Of a DNA stretch of 64,000 nucleotides, positions 30,134 to 38,017 are shown one piece after another. Every line of letters begins with the position of its first letter. The stretch's first letter is position 1. The notes beneath the pieces were generated by a model, which was given only the letters and a program-made list of their open reading frames with translations, did no database searches and was not told the DNA's origin. The DNA is from Mycolicibacterium sediminis (GTDB lineage Bacteria; Actinomycetota; Actinomycetes; Mycobacteriales; Mycobacteriaceae), in assembly GCF_010731735.1 (NCBI RefSeq), contig NZ_AP022588.1, positions 4,030,001-4,094,000 of the forward strand, given 5' to 3'. The position numbers and the translations under genes are program-made.

Positions 30134-31170
30134 GACGTCCGCCGGCTCAGACCGGTCGGGTCGGGGATGCGGTCGGCCGAGATGCGTTGCCGGAACACCC
30201 AGTACGTCCAGGCCTGGTATCCGATGACCAGGGGTGTGACGACGAGTGCCATCCACGACATGATCCTCAGCGTGTACGGCGAGGACGACGCGTTGTCCAC
30301 CGTCAGGCTCCACGCCGGGTCGAGCGTCGACGGGATGACGTCCGGGTAGAGCGAGCCGAACAGGAGGACCACGACCGCAGCGACGACGATCGTCGTGCAC
30401 GCGAACGTCCAGCCGTCGCCGCCCCTGCTCCACACCAGCATCACCGCCGTCAGCTGCGCCACAACCGCGACGCCGAGGACGAGCCAGGTCCAGTCGCTGC
30501 CGTGTGCGAGTTCGGTCCACAGGCCGAAGCAGGCCACGGTGGCGGTGACCGGGGCGGCAAGACGCGCGGCGAACGACGTCGCCTCGTCACGGACCGCTCC
30601 GGACGTCTTCAACCGGATGAACACCGCGCCGTGGAACGCGAACAGTCCGGCGGTGGTGAGCCCGCCGAGCACGGTGTAGCCGGTGACGACATCGGTGATG
30701 CCGAGCCGGATCTGCGCGTCGGCGTCGACGGGTAGACCCTGCACGATGGCGGCGAACACGACGCCCCAGAGCACCGCGGGGAGCCAGGACCCGACGGCGA
30801 TCGCGGTGTCGGCCGTCGATCGCCAGCGCGGGTCGTCGATCTTGCCGCGCCACTCGATGGCGCAGACCCGGACGATCATGCCGACGAGGATCGCGAGCAG
30901 CAGGAGGTAGAGGCCGGAGAACAGGGTGGCGTACATGGCGGGGAACGCCGCGAACATCGCACCCGCCGCGGTGATCAGCCACACCTCGTTGCCGTCCCAG
31001 ACGGGGCCGATGGTGTTGAGCACCGCGCGCTGATGGCGCTCCCGATCGTCGCCGGCGTCGCTGCCGAAGAACCGCATCAGCATTCCCACGCCGAAGTCGA
31101 ATCCCTCGAGCACGAGGAAGCCGAGGAACAGTGCGGCAAGTGCGACGAACCAGTAGTCCTGCAGTTGCAT
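30130..31170 (-). CDS. cydB: Cytochrome bd oxidase subunit II
   Basis: Second subunit of the bd-type quinol oxidase in the cytoplasmic membrane. It has 346 residues with about eight to nine membrane segments. Family marks are EGFDFGVGML near residue 23, GPVWDGNEVWL and FHGAVFIRLKT. It lies 27 bases after cydA and overlaps cydD. Confidence 0.96.
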   Translation of the reverse strand: MQLQDYWFVALAALFLGFLVLEGFDFGVGMLMRFFGSDAGDDRERHQRAVLNTIGPVWDGNEVWLITAAGAMFAAFPAMYATLFSGLYLLLLAILVGMIVRVCAIEWRGKIDDPRWRSTADTAIAVGSWLPAVLWGVVFAAIVQGLPVDADAQIRLGITDVVTGYTVLGGLTTAGLFAFHGAVFIRLKTSGAVRDEATSFAARLAAPVTATVACFGLWTELAHGSDWTWLVLGVAVVAQLTAVMLVWSRGGDGWTFACTTIVVAAVVVLLFGSLYPDVIPSTLDPAWSLTVDNASSSPYTLRIMSWMALVVTPLVIGYQAWTYWVFRQRISADRIPDPTGLSRRTS

Positions 31171-31197
31171 GGTGACGCTCCTCAGTGGACGAACGAC

Positions 31198-32646
31198 TCA
31201 GTACGCAAAGGACAGGGGTGCGATCTCGGCGTCACCCGGTGGGGCCGGCGGCGCGGGTTCCGAGTCGTGCTCCAGCGGCCCTTCGACCACGTAGCGGCGT
31301 AGCAGCCAGAACCAGATGACCGCGAGGACGGCGTATACGGCGGTGAAGAGCAGCAGAGAGGTGAGCACCAGGCCGACCCCGTGGGTGGAGACGCCCTGCG
31401 CGACGGTCAACCGGAGGCCGGGGTCGCCGGTCGGGTTGGGCACCACCACCCACGGCTGGCGGCCCATCTCAGTGAACACCCAGCCTGCGCTGTTGGCCAG
31501 GAACGGGGTGGGCAGCGTCAGCAGGGCGAACCGCGAGTACCAGCGCTGGTCCGGGATCCGGCCGCCCCGGGTGAGCCACAGGGTGACGAGGGCGAACAGC
31601 GCGGGCACCGCGAGCAGGCCGATCATCGCCCGGAAGGACCAGTAGGTCACGAAGAGGTTGGGCCGGTAGTCGCCGGGACCGAACTCCGCCTCGTACCGCT
31701 GCTGGAGGTCGTTGACGCCCTCGAGCGTCACGCCCTCGAACTGCCCCTGGGCCAGGAACGGCAGCACGTAGGGCACCTCGATGACGTGGGTGACGCTGTC
31801 GCAGTTGTTGTGGGTGCCGACGGTCAGGACGGAGAAGTCGGGGTCGGTGGCGGTGTGGCACAGCGACTCCGCGGATGCCATCTTCATCGGCTGCTGCTCG
31901 AACATCAGCTTGCCCTGCACGTCGCCGGTGTAGGCCAGCGCTCCCGCGGAGACGAGCGCGACCAGGCATCCCAGGATGGCCGCAGGCCGGTACATCGTGC
32001 GGGACTCGGTGGTGTCGCGGGCGCGCACCAGCCACCACGCGCACACGGCGGCCACGAAGGTGCCTGCCGTGAGGAAGGCGCCGGCCACCGCATGCGAGAA
32101 CGCCGACACCGCGGTGTTGTTGGTGAACAGGGCGACGATGCTCGTCAGCTCCGCACGGCCGTTGTCCGGGTTGAGCCGGGCGCCGACCGGGTGCTGCATC
32201 CACGAGTTCGCGGCGATGATGAAGAACGCCGAGGCGTTGACGGCGAGAGCGACGATCCAGATGCAGGCGAGGTGGACCAGCCGGTGCAGGCGCGTCCAGC
32301 CGAAGATCCAGAGCCCGATGAAGGTGGACTCGAAGAAGAACGCGACCAGTCCCTCCATCGCCAGCGGTGCGCCGAAGACGTCGCCCACGAATCGGGAGTA
32401 CTCACTCCAGTTCATGCCGAACTGGAACTCCTGGACGATGCCCGTGGCGACGCCGAGGGCGAAGTTGATCAGGAAGAGCTTGCCGAAGAACCGGGTCAGC
32501 CGGTACCAGGCGGCGTTGCCCGTGACCACCCACGCGGTCTGCATCACCGCGATGAGCGGGGCCAGACCGATGGTCAGCGGGACGAAGACGAAGTGGTACA
32601 CGGTCGTGATGCCGAACTGCCACCGGGATACGTCGAGGGCGTCCAT
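31198..32646 (-). CDS. cydA: Cytochrome bd oxidase subunit I
   Basis: Catalytic subunit reducing oxygen to water with menaquinol electrons at low oxygen. It has 482 residues. The N-terminal SRWQFGITTVYH gives the heme-ligand histidine at 18, GREQ-type quinol loop residues QQPMKMASAE are mid-protein with the short actinobacterial loop, and the C-terminus EHDSEPAPPAPPGDAEIAPLSFAY closely resembles the M. tuberculosis protein. ATG 32646 has AAGAGG five bases upstream; GTG 32652 is possible but has no usable spacing. A palindrome covers its promoter. Confidence 0.96.
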   Translation of the reverse strand: MDALDVSRWQFGITTVYHFVFVPLTIGLAPLIAVMQTAWVVTGNAAWYRLTRFFGKLFLINFALGVATGIVQEFQFGMNWSEYSRFVGDVFGAPLAMEGLVAFFFESTFIGLWIFGWTRLHRLVHLACIWIVALAVNASAFFIIAANSWMQHPVGARLNPDNGRAELTSIVALFTNNTAVSAFSHAVAGAFLTAGTFVAAVCAWWLVRARDTTESRTMYRPAAILGCLVALVSAGALAYTGDVQGKLMFEQQPMKMASAESLCHTATDPDFSVLTVGTHNNCDSVTHVIEVPYVLPFLAQGQFEGVTLEGVNDLQQRYEAEFGPGDYRPNLFVTYWSFRAMIGLLAVPALFALVTLWLTRGGRIPDQRWYSRFALLTLPTPFLANSAGWVFTEMGRQPWVVVPNPTGDPGLRLTVAQGVSTHGVGLVLTSLLLFTAVYAVLAVIWFWLLRRYVVEGPLEHDSEPAPPAPPGDAEIAPLSFAY

Positions 32647-32676
32647 GTTCACCTCTTCCGGGCTCCGTTGCCCTAT

Positions 32677-32692
32677 CTACGACAGATCGTAG
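32677..32692 (-). promoter_or_regulatory. Palindrome over the cydA promoter
   Basis: CTACGA-caga-TCGTAG is a perfect 6+6 inverted repeat 31 bases upstream of cydA. On the minus strand it contains TACGAT, a -10 of the mycobacterial type, so a bound protein would block the promoter. The protein is not identified. Confidence 0.6.
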
Positions 32693-32734
32693 TAGGTGCG
32701 GGGCGCCGGATCCGAAAAGGTGACGGAGGGAACG

Positions 32735-33361
32735 TCAGGCGGTGGTGGTCCCGCTCGGCGGGGGCGTGACCTCGGGGTTGGAGGTGCTCGCGGCAACGGA
32801 ACCGTTAGTGGTCTTGCGGATGCCGATGGCGGCGACGATCTCCATCACGCCGAGCGCGATGAGCCAGATGCCGACGACCAGCGCCAGGGTCTCCATCGAG
32901 GTGAAGGGCGACGCGAGGACGACGACGCCCGCGACCAGGCTGAGCGCCCCGACGAAGACGTTCCACCAGCGGCCGGGCAGCGTCGGGTCGCTGATCGCCG
33001 ACACCGTGGTCGCGACGCCGCGGAAGACGAAGCCGACGGCGATCCAGATCGCCAGCAGCAGGACGGCGTCGTAGAGGTGGCGGAACGCCAGTACCGCGAG
33101 GATCAGCGACGCGGCGCCGCTGATGAACAGCAGGACCCGACCGCCCGCGGCGACGTGCAGGCTGAACGCGAAGACGACCTGTTCGATGCCCGTGATCAAC
33201 AGGTAGGCGCCGAAGAAGATGGCCGCCACGGTGATCGAGATGTTCGGCCACGCCACGACCGCGACACCGAGCGCGAGCGCCAGGACGCCCGACACGAGGA
33301 CCGATTTCCACAGGTGGGGCAACAGACTTGGTGTCCCGGGCAGGACCGGATGCGCCGTCAT
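32735..33361 (-). CDS. HdeD-like DUF308 membrane protein
   Basis: A 208-residue protein with six membrane segments arranged as three repeats, as in the HdeD/DUF308 family (SGVLALALGVAVVAWPNISI, GAASLILAVLAFRHLYD, GALSLVAGVVVLASPFTSM in order). A Ser/Thr/Pro-rich C-terminal tail follows residue 180. The function is unknown in mycobacteria; in enterobacteria the relative is linked to acid resistance. It lies upstream of cydA on the same strand with an 88-base gap holding the cydA promoter, so it is probably a separate unit. Confidence 0.85.
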   Translation of the reverse strand: MTAHPVLPGTPSLLPHLWKSVLVSGVLALALGVAVVAWPNISITVAAIFFGAYLLITGIEQVVFAFSLHVAAGGRVLLFISGAASLILAVLAFRHLYDAVLLLAIWIAVGFVFRGVATTVSAISDPTLPGRWWNVFVGALSLVAGVVVLASPFTSMETLALVVGIWLIALGVMEIVAAIGIRKTTNGSVAASTSNPEVTPPPSGTTTA

Positions 33362-33452
33362 GTGCGCAGTGTCGCACAGCGTTGCTGGCCGCGCCCGCAT
33401 TCGTCGGCGGGCACGCCGGTCGTGGCCGATAACGCCGCCGTCGGCGTCGCGG

Positions 33453-33503
33453 GGTCGTTAATGTCTCGTTACCGGCCATGCGCAGTCGGTGCATGGTCGT
33501 TAA
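33453..33503 (+). promoter_or_regulatory. GTTA-repeat cluster upstream of the polar amino-acid transporter
   Basis: GGTCGTTAA occurs at 33453-33461 and again at 33495-33503, 42 bases apart, with CTCGTTACC between them at 33466-33474. GTTAA-n6-GTTAC (33457-33472) has the tandem half-site spacing of GlnR boxes. The 186-base gap 33362-33547 holds no gene. Confidence 0.35.
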
Positions 33504-33547
33504 CCTCCTCCGCTGGAGGGGACCCCAACACGGCCCGACGTAGAAAG

Positions 33548-34462
33548 ATGAGGCAACTCGTGTCACGTGGAAAGATGTGGCGTCTGGCAGCGGTCTTCGC
33601 CGCCACCGGCGCTCTGGCCGTTTCCGGCTGTTCGTCCAGCACCGAGAATTCTGCACCATCGACCAGTCCCGCAGCGGCGCCCAACGCCAGCAAGGTCGAC
33701 GACATCGCCAACACCGTGCCCGAGGACATCAAGTCGTCGGGCAAGCTGATCGTCGGCGTCAACATCCCCTACAAGCCCAACGAGTTCAAGGACGAGTCCG
33801 GCAAGATCGTCGGCTTCGACGTCGACCTGATGAACGCGATCGCCGGAACCCTGGGACTCACCCCGGAGTACCGCGAGGCGGACTTCGCCAAGATCATCCC
33901 GTCCATCCAGGGCGACAGCTTCAACGTCGGCATGTCCTCGTTCACCGACACCAAGGAACGGGAGCAGACGGTCGACTTTGTCACCTACTTCTCCGCGGGC
34001 ACTCAGTGGGCGCAAAAGGTCGGGGCGGGTATCAACCCCACCGACGCGTGCGGGAAAAAGGTCGCGGTCCAGGCGACCACCTACCAGGACACAGACGAGC
34101 TGCCGGCCAAGAGCAAGGCGTGCACCGACGCGGGTAAGCCTGCTATCGAAATCGTGAAGTTCGATAGTCAGGACGCCGCCACCAACGCGGTCGTGCTCGG
34201 CCAGACCGAGGCCATGTCGGCGGACTCGCCGGTGACGTCGAATGCGATCAAGGAAACCAAGGGCAAGCTCGAAGCCGCCGGTGAGATTTTCGATGCTGCC
34301 CCGTATGGCTGGCCGGTGAAGAAGGGCTCGCCGCTGGCGCAGTCGCTGCAGAAGGCGCTCGAGCACCTCATCGAGAGCGGTGACTACAAGACCATCGCGA
34401 CCAACTGGGGCGTCGAGAACGGCATGATCGACAAGCCCGTCATCAACGGCGCGGTCAGCTGA
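33548..34462 (+). CDS. Polar amino-acid ABC transporter substrate-binding lipoprotein
   Basis: A 304-residue extracellular binding protein of the GlnH/FliY class. It has a lipoprotein signal peptide (GALAVSGC, Cys28), then the family opening GKLIVGVNIPYKPNEFKD, GFDVDLMNAIAGTLG and the hinge motif SSFTDTKEREQTVDFVTYF. It is anchored outside the membrane and feeds the permease nine bases downstream. The substrate is probably glutamine, glutamate or another polar amino acid. ATG 33548 is taken; GTG 33560 and ATG 33575 are alternatives that keep the signal peptide. Confidence 0.9.
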   Translation: MRQLVSRGKMWRLAAVFAATGALAVSGCSSSTENSAPSTSPAAAPNASKVDDIANTVPEDIKSSGKLIVGVNIPYKPNEFKDESGKIVGFDVDLMNAIAGTLGLTPEYREADFAKIIPSIQGDSFNVGMSSFTDTKEREQTVDFVTYFSAGTQWAQKVGAGINPTDACGKKVAVQATTYQDTDELPAKSKACTDAGKPAIEIVKFDSQDAATNAVVLGQTEAMSADSPVTSNAIKETKGKLEAAGEIFDAAPYGWPVKKGSPLAQSLQKALEHLIESGDYKTIATNWGVENGMIDKPVINGAVS

Positions 34463-34470
34463 CCCACCCG

Positions 34471-35397
34471 ATGATTGCCGACGCCCCGCCGCCACCCAGT
34501 GATCCAGCCGCCATCGACGCCGTTCCGCTACGGCATCCGTGGCGGTGGGTGTCGGCGGGCGTCATCGTCGTCCTGGTCGCGCTGTTCCTCTACGGCGCGG
34601 CCACCAACCCCGCGTACGGCTGGCAGACCTACGGCGAGTACCTCTTCAACGATCGCATCATGCTGGGGGTGTTCAACACCCTGCAGCTGACCGTCTACTC
34701 GATGGTGATCGCCGTCGTCCTCGGCGTGCTGCTCTCGGTCATGCGGCTGTCGAACAACCCGGTCTTCCGCTCGGTGTCGTGGGTGTACCTCTGGATCTTC
34801 CGCGGCACCCCCGTGTACGTGCAGCTGGCGTTCTGGGGTCTGGTCCCGGTCATCTACTCCAAGCTCCAAGTCGGCGTTCCGTTCGGGCCGACGTTCTTCA
34901 CCCTCGACCTGCAATCGCTGTCCATCCCGTTCCTGTTGGCGATGCTGGGTCTGGCGCTCAACGAGTCCGCCTACATGGCCGAGATCATCCGTGCCGGAAT
35001 CAGTTCGGTGCCCGAGGGGCAGCTCGAGGCGTCGACCGCGCTCGGCATGTCCTGGGGTCTGGCGATGCGCCGGACGGTATTGCCGCAGGCGATGCGAGTC
35101 ATCATCCCACCCACCGGCAACGAAGTCATCAGCATGCTGAAGACCACGTCGCTCGTCACCGCGGTCCCGTACGCCTTCGACGTGTACAGCATCGCCACCC
35201 GCGAGATCGCCGCCCGCATCTTCGACCCGGTGCCGCTGCTCCTGGTCGCGTCGACGTGGTACCTCCTCGTCACGAGCGTCCTCATGGTCGGGCAGTACTT
35301 CCTCGAGAAGTACTACGCCCGCGGCTCGTCGCGGAAGCTGACCACCAAACAGCTCGAGGCGCTCGCCAAGGCGCAGATGGGGGAGCCGCACCCGTGA
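34471..35397 (+). CDS. Polar amino-acid ABC transporter permease
   Basis: A 308-residue protein of the HisM/GlnP class. It has a cytoplasmic proline-rich N-terminus and about five to six membrane segments. The EAA loop ASTALGMSWGLAMRRTVLPQ (near residues 190-209) docks the ATPase. Only one permease gene is present, so it probably acts as a homodimer. The stop overlaps the ATPase start in GTGA. Confidence 0.92.
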   Translation: MIADAPPPPSDPAAIDAVPLRHPWRWVSAGVIVVLVALFLYGAATNPAYGWQTYGEYLFNDRIMLGVFNTLQLTVYSMVIAVVLGVLLSVMRLSNNPVFRSVSWVYLWIFRGTPVYVQLAFWGLVPVIYSKLQVGVPFGPTFFTLDLQSLSIPFLLAMLGLALNESAYMAEIIRAGISSVPEGQLEASTALGMSWGLAMRRTVLPQAMRVIIPPTGNEVISMLKTTSLVTAVPYAFDVYSIATREIAARIFDPVPLLLVASTWYLLVTSVLMVGQYFLEKYYARGSSRKLTTKQLEALAKAQMGEPHP

Positions 35398-36155
35398 CGA
35401 CCATGGTCAAGGCCGAGCAGGTCTGCAAGAGCTTCGGTGCGCTGCAGGTCCTCAAGGGCGTCACGCTCGAGGTTCAGCGCGGTCAGGTGATGTGCATCGT
35501 CGGCCCGTCCGGTTCCGGAAAGTCGACGTTCCTGCGCTGCATCAACCACCTCGAGCAGGTGAACGCCGGTCGCCTCTACGTCGACGGCGACCTCATCGGA
35601 TATCGCGAACGCGGCGGCAAGCTCCACGAGATCAGCCCGAAGGACGCCGCCAAGCAGCGACGCGAGATCGGCATGGTGTTCCAGCACTTCAACCTGTTCC
35701 CGCACCGCACGGCCCTGGAGAACATCGTCGAGGCGCCCATGCAGGTCAAAGGCGTCAAACGCGACGCGGCGGTGAAGAAGGCCCGCGAACTGCTCGACCG
35801 GGTGGGGCTGTCGCCCAAGGCCGAGGCCTACCCGGCGCAGCTGTCCGGCGGTCAGCAGCAGCGCGTGGCGATCGCCCGGGCCCTCGCCATGGAGCCGAAG
35901 CTGATGCTGTTCGACGAGCCGACCTCGGCGCTCGATCCCGAACTGGTCGGCGAGGTGCTCGCGGTCATGAAGCAGCTTGCGGGCGAGGGCATGACGATGC
36001 TCGTCGTCACCCACGAGATGGGGTTCGCGCGGGAGGTCGCCGACGAACTGGTCTTCATGGACGGTGGTGTCATCGTCGAGAGCGGCAACCCCCGCGAGGT
36101 CCTGAGCAACCCGAAACACGAACGGACGCAGGCCTTCCTGTCGAAGGTGATGTAG
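35394..36155 (+). CDS. Polar amino-acid ABC transporter ATPase
   Basis: A 253-residue ATPase of the GlnQ/HisP class. Walker A GPSGSGKST, signature LSGGQQQRVAIARAL, Walker B LMLFDEPTSALDPE and H-loop THEMGFA are intact. GTG 35394 overlaps the permease stop; ATG 35403 is possible. It completes a three-gene importer that is followed after nine bases by a sensor kinase gene on the same strand. Confidence 0.95.
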   Translation: MTTMVKAEQVCKSFGALQVLKGVTLEVQRGQVMCIVGPSGSGKSTFLRCINHLEQVNAGRLYVDGDLIGYRERGGKLHEISPKDAAKQRREIGMVFQHFNLFPHRTALENIVEAPMQVKGVKRDAAVKKARELLDRVGLSPKAEAYPAQLSGGQQQRVAIARALAMEPKLMLFDEPTSALDPELVGEVLAVMKQLAGEGMTMLVVTHEMGFAREVADELVFMDGGVIVESGNPREVLSNPKHERTQAFLSKVM

Positions 36156-36164
36156 GCGGCGACG

Positions 36165-37310
36165 GTGCAGCAGGACCCGGCCACGCCGCTGTGGCGGGCA
36201 GCGCAGGGGTTCCGCCTGCTGAGCTGCGTCTACGCCCTGTACTTCCAGGTCGCGGTCAACGACGACCTGGACCGGCGGGTCGCGGGCTGGGTGCTGTTCG
36301 CGGCGTTGATCTCGTGGAGCGCGGCCTGCGCGGTGGCCTACCTTCGCGGGTTCGGCCGACGGCCGGCGTGGGTGGGTGCCGAACTCGCCGTCGTGGTCGC
36401 GCTGGTCCTGTCGACCGAGTTCGTGGCCTCCGACCAGTGGGTCGCGGACAACCAGTCGTGGCCGACGACGCTGTGGGCCACCAATGCGACGATCTCGGCC
36501 GCGATCCTGCTCGGTCCCCTCTCCGGGATGGCGGCAGGGGTCGTGGTGGTGGTGGCCAACGCCGTCCTGAAGGGCTACGTGAGCGTCAACCTCGGCCGCA
36601 ACGCGACGGCCGTCATCGAACTCGCCGTGGGCCTGGCGGTCGGGATGGCCGCGCTGACGGCACGGCGGGCACACGCCGAACTGGAGCAGGCGGTCCGGCT
36701 CGCCGCGGCGGTCGAGGAGCGTGAGCGTCTCTCGCGCGAGGTGCACGACGGCGCGATCCAGGTGCTCGCCCTCGTCGCGCGGCGGGGACGTGAGATCGGC
36801 GGCGCCACCGCCGAACTCGCCGAGTTGGCGGGAGAGCAGGAGCGCGCGCTGCGGCGTTTGGTGAGCGCGGGTTCGGGTCCGGCGCCGACGGGGGATGCGT
36901 CGGTGGACGTCGCGGGCCTCCTCCGGTCGCACGAGTCGGACCGCGTGTTCCTGAGCCTGCCCGCGACGCCGGTGCCGCTGGACGCCGCCGTGGCATCCGA
37001 GCTGAACGCCGCGGTCGCCAACGCACTCGACAACGTCGTCGCGCACGCGGGTGCCGATGCCCGCGCCTTCGTCCTGCTCGAGGACCTCGAGGACGCCGTC
37101 GTCGTGAGCGTGCGCGACGACGGGGTGGGCATCGCCGACGGCAGGCTGAACCAGGCGGTCGACGAGGGCAGGATGGGCATCGCCAAGTCGATCGTCGGCA
37201 GACTGGACTGGATGGGTGGCACCGCGCGGCTCGTCACCGCGCCGGGCGAGGGCACCGAGTGGGAACTGACGGTTCCCCGGAAGGCAGGGTCCGATGGCGG
37301 GCGAGGCTGA
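36165..37310 (+). CDS. Sensor histidine kinase, MacS-like
   Basis: A 381-residue membrane kinase. About five membrane segments fill residues 15-165. A HisKA_3 dimerisation region has the phospho-acceptor His194 in LSREVHDGAIQVLALV, and an ATPase domain follows (NALDNVVAHAG, VRDDGVGI, GMGIAKS-like RMGIAKSIVGRL, GTEWELTVP). The N-terminal layout resembles the DUF5931 domain of actinobacterial MacS kinases. The signal is unknown. It overlaps the response-regulator gene by 17 bases, forming a two-component pair, and lies right behind the transporter. Confidence 0.87.
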   Translation: MQQDPATPLWRAAQGFRLLSCVYALYFQVAVNDDLDRRVAGWVLFAALISWSAACAVAYLRGFGRRPAWVGAELAVVVALVLSTEFVASDQWVADNQSWPTTLWATNATISAAILLGPLSGMAAGVVVVVANAVLKGYVSVNLGRNATAVIELAVGLAVGMAALTARRAHAELEQAVRLAAAVEERERLSREVHDGAIQVLALVARRGREIGGATAELAELAGEQERALRRLVSAGSGPAPTGDASVDVAGLLRSHESDRVFLSLPATPVPLDAAVASELNAAVANALDNVVAHAGADARAFVLLEDLEDAVVVSVRDDGVGIADGRLNQAVDEGRMGIAKSIVGRLDWMGGTARLVTAPGEGTEWELTVPRKAGSDGGRG

Positions 37311-37956
37311 GCGCACGTGCACGGTCATGGTCGTCGACGACCACCCGATCTGGCGCGATGCGGTCGCCCGGGATCTCGAGGACCAGGGCTTCGACGTCGT
37401 CGCCACGGCCGACGGCGTGGAGTCGGCCCGCCGCCGCGCCGGGGTCGTCAAGCCGGACGTCGTCGTGATGGACATGAGGTTGGGCGACGGGACCGGCACG
37501 CAGGCAACGGAGGCCGTCCTCGAGGTGTCCTCGGGTACGCGCGTGCTCGTGCTGTCGGCGTCCGACGAGCGGGACGACGTACTGGAGGCCGTCAAGGCGG
37601 GCGCCACGGGCTATCTGGTCAAGAGCGCCTCCAAAGTCGAACTCGCACAGGCGGTCCGGGCTACGGCCGAGGGGCGGGCGGTCTTCACCCCCGGGCTCGC
37701 CGGGCTGGTGCTGGGGGAGTACCGCCGCATCGCGCGCACGCCGGATGCCGGCCCGTCGACGCCGAGCCTCACCGACCGCGAGACCGAGGTGCTGAGGTTC
37801 GTCGCCAAGGGTCTGACCGCACGGCAGATCGCGGAGCGACTGTCGCTGAGCCACCGGACCGTCGAGAACCACGTCCAGGCGACGTTCCGCAAGCTGCAGG
37901 TGGCCAACCGGGTCGAACTCGCCCGCTACGCCATCGAGCACGGTCTGGACGACTGA
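37294..37956 (+). CDS. LuxR/NarL-family response regulator, MacR-like
   Basis: A 220-residue regulator. The receiver domain has the acidic pocket VVDDH and phospho-acceptor Asp60 (VVVMDMRLGD), with Lys near 108 in TGYLVKSAS. A LuxR helix-turn-helix is near 150-215 (LTDRETEVLRFVAKGLTARQ, SHRTVENHVQATFRKL). It is the partner of the kinase just upstream. A site with MacR-like half-sites lies 14 bases after its stop, before the DUF2339 gene. Confidence 0.92.
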   Translation: MAGEAERTCTVMVVDDHPIWRDAVARDLEDQGFDVVATADGVESARRRAGVVKPDVVVMDMRLGDGTGTQATEAVLEVSSGTRVLVLSASDERDDVLEAVKAGATGYLVKSASKVELAQAVRATAEGRAVFTPGLAGLVLGEYRRIARTPDAGPSTPSLTDRETEVLRFVAKGLTARQIAERLSLSHRTVENHVQATFRKLQVANRVELARYAIEHGLDD

Positions 37957-37970
37957 CCCGGCCCGTCGGG

Positions 37971-37983
37971 TAGTAATACTCAT
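37971..37983 (+). promoter_or_regulatory. Possible response-regulator site before the DUF2339 gene
   Basis: TAGTAATACTCAT contains the small palindrome AGTA-A-TACT and the half-site TGAGTA on the minus strand, 35 bases before the next ATG. It resembles the half-sites of the Streptomyces MacR motif, but the spacing differs. Confidence 0.35.
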
Positions 37984-38017
37984 CCTCACCGGCGGCGCGG
38001 GATGCCAGCATGGCGTC

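Noticed and set aside
37971..37983. Full MacR consensus site
   Set aside because: Half-sites are similar but the spacing is one base in place of four, so it is only kept as a low-confidence candidate.
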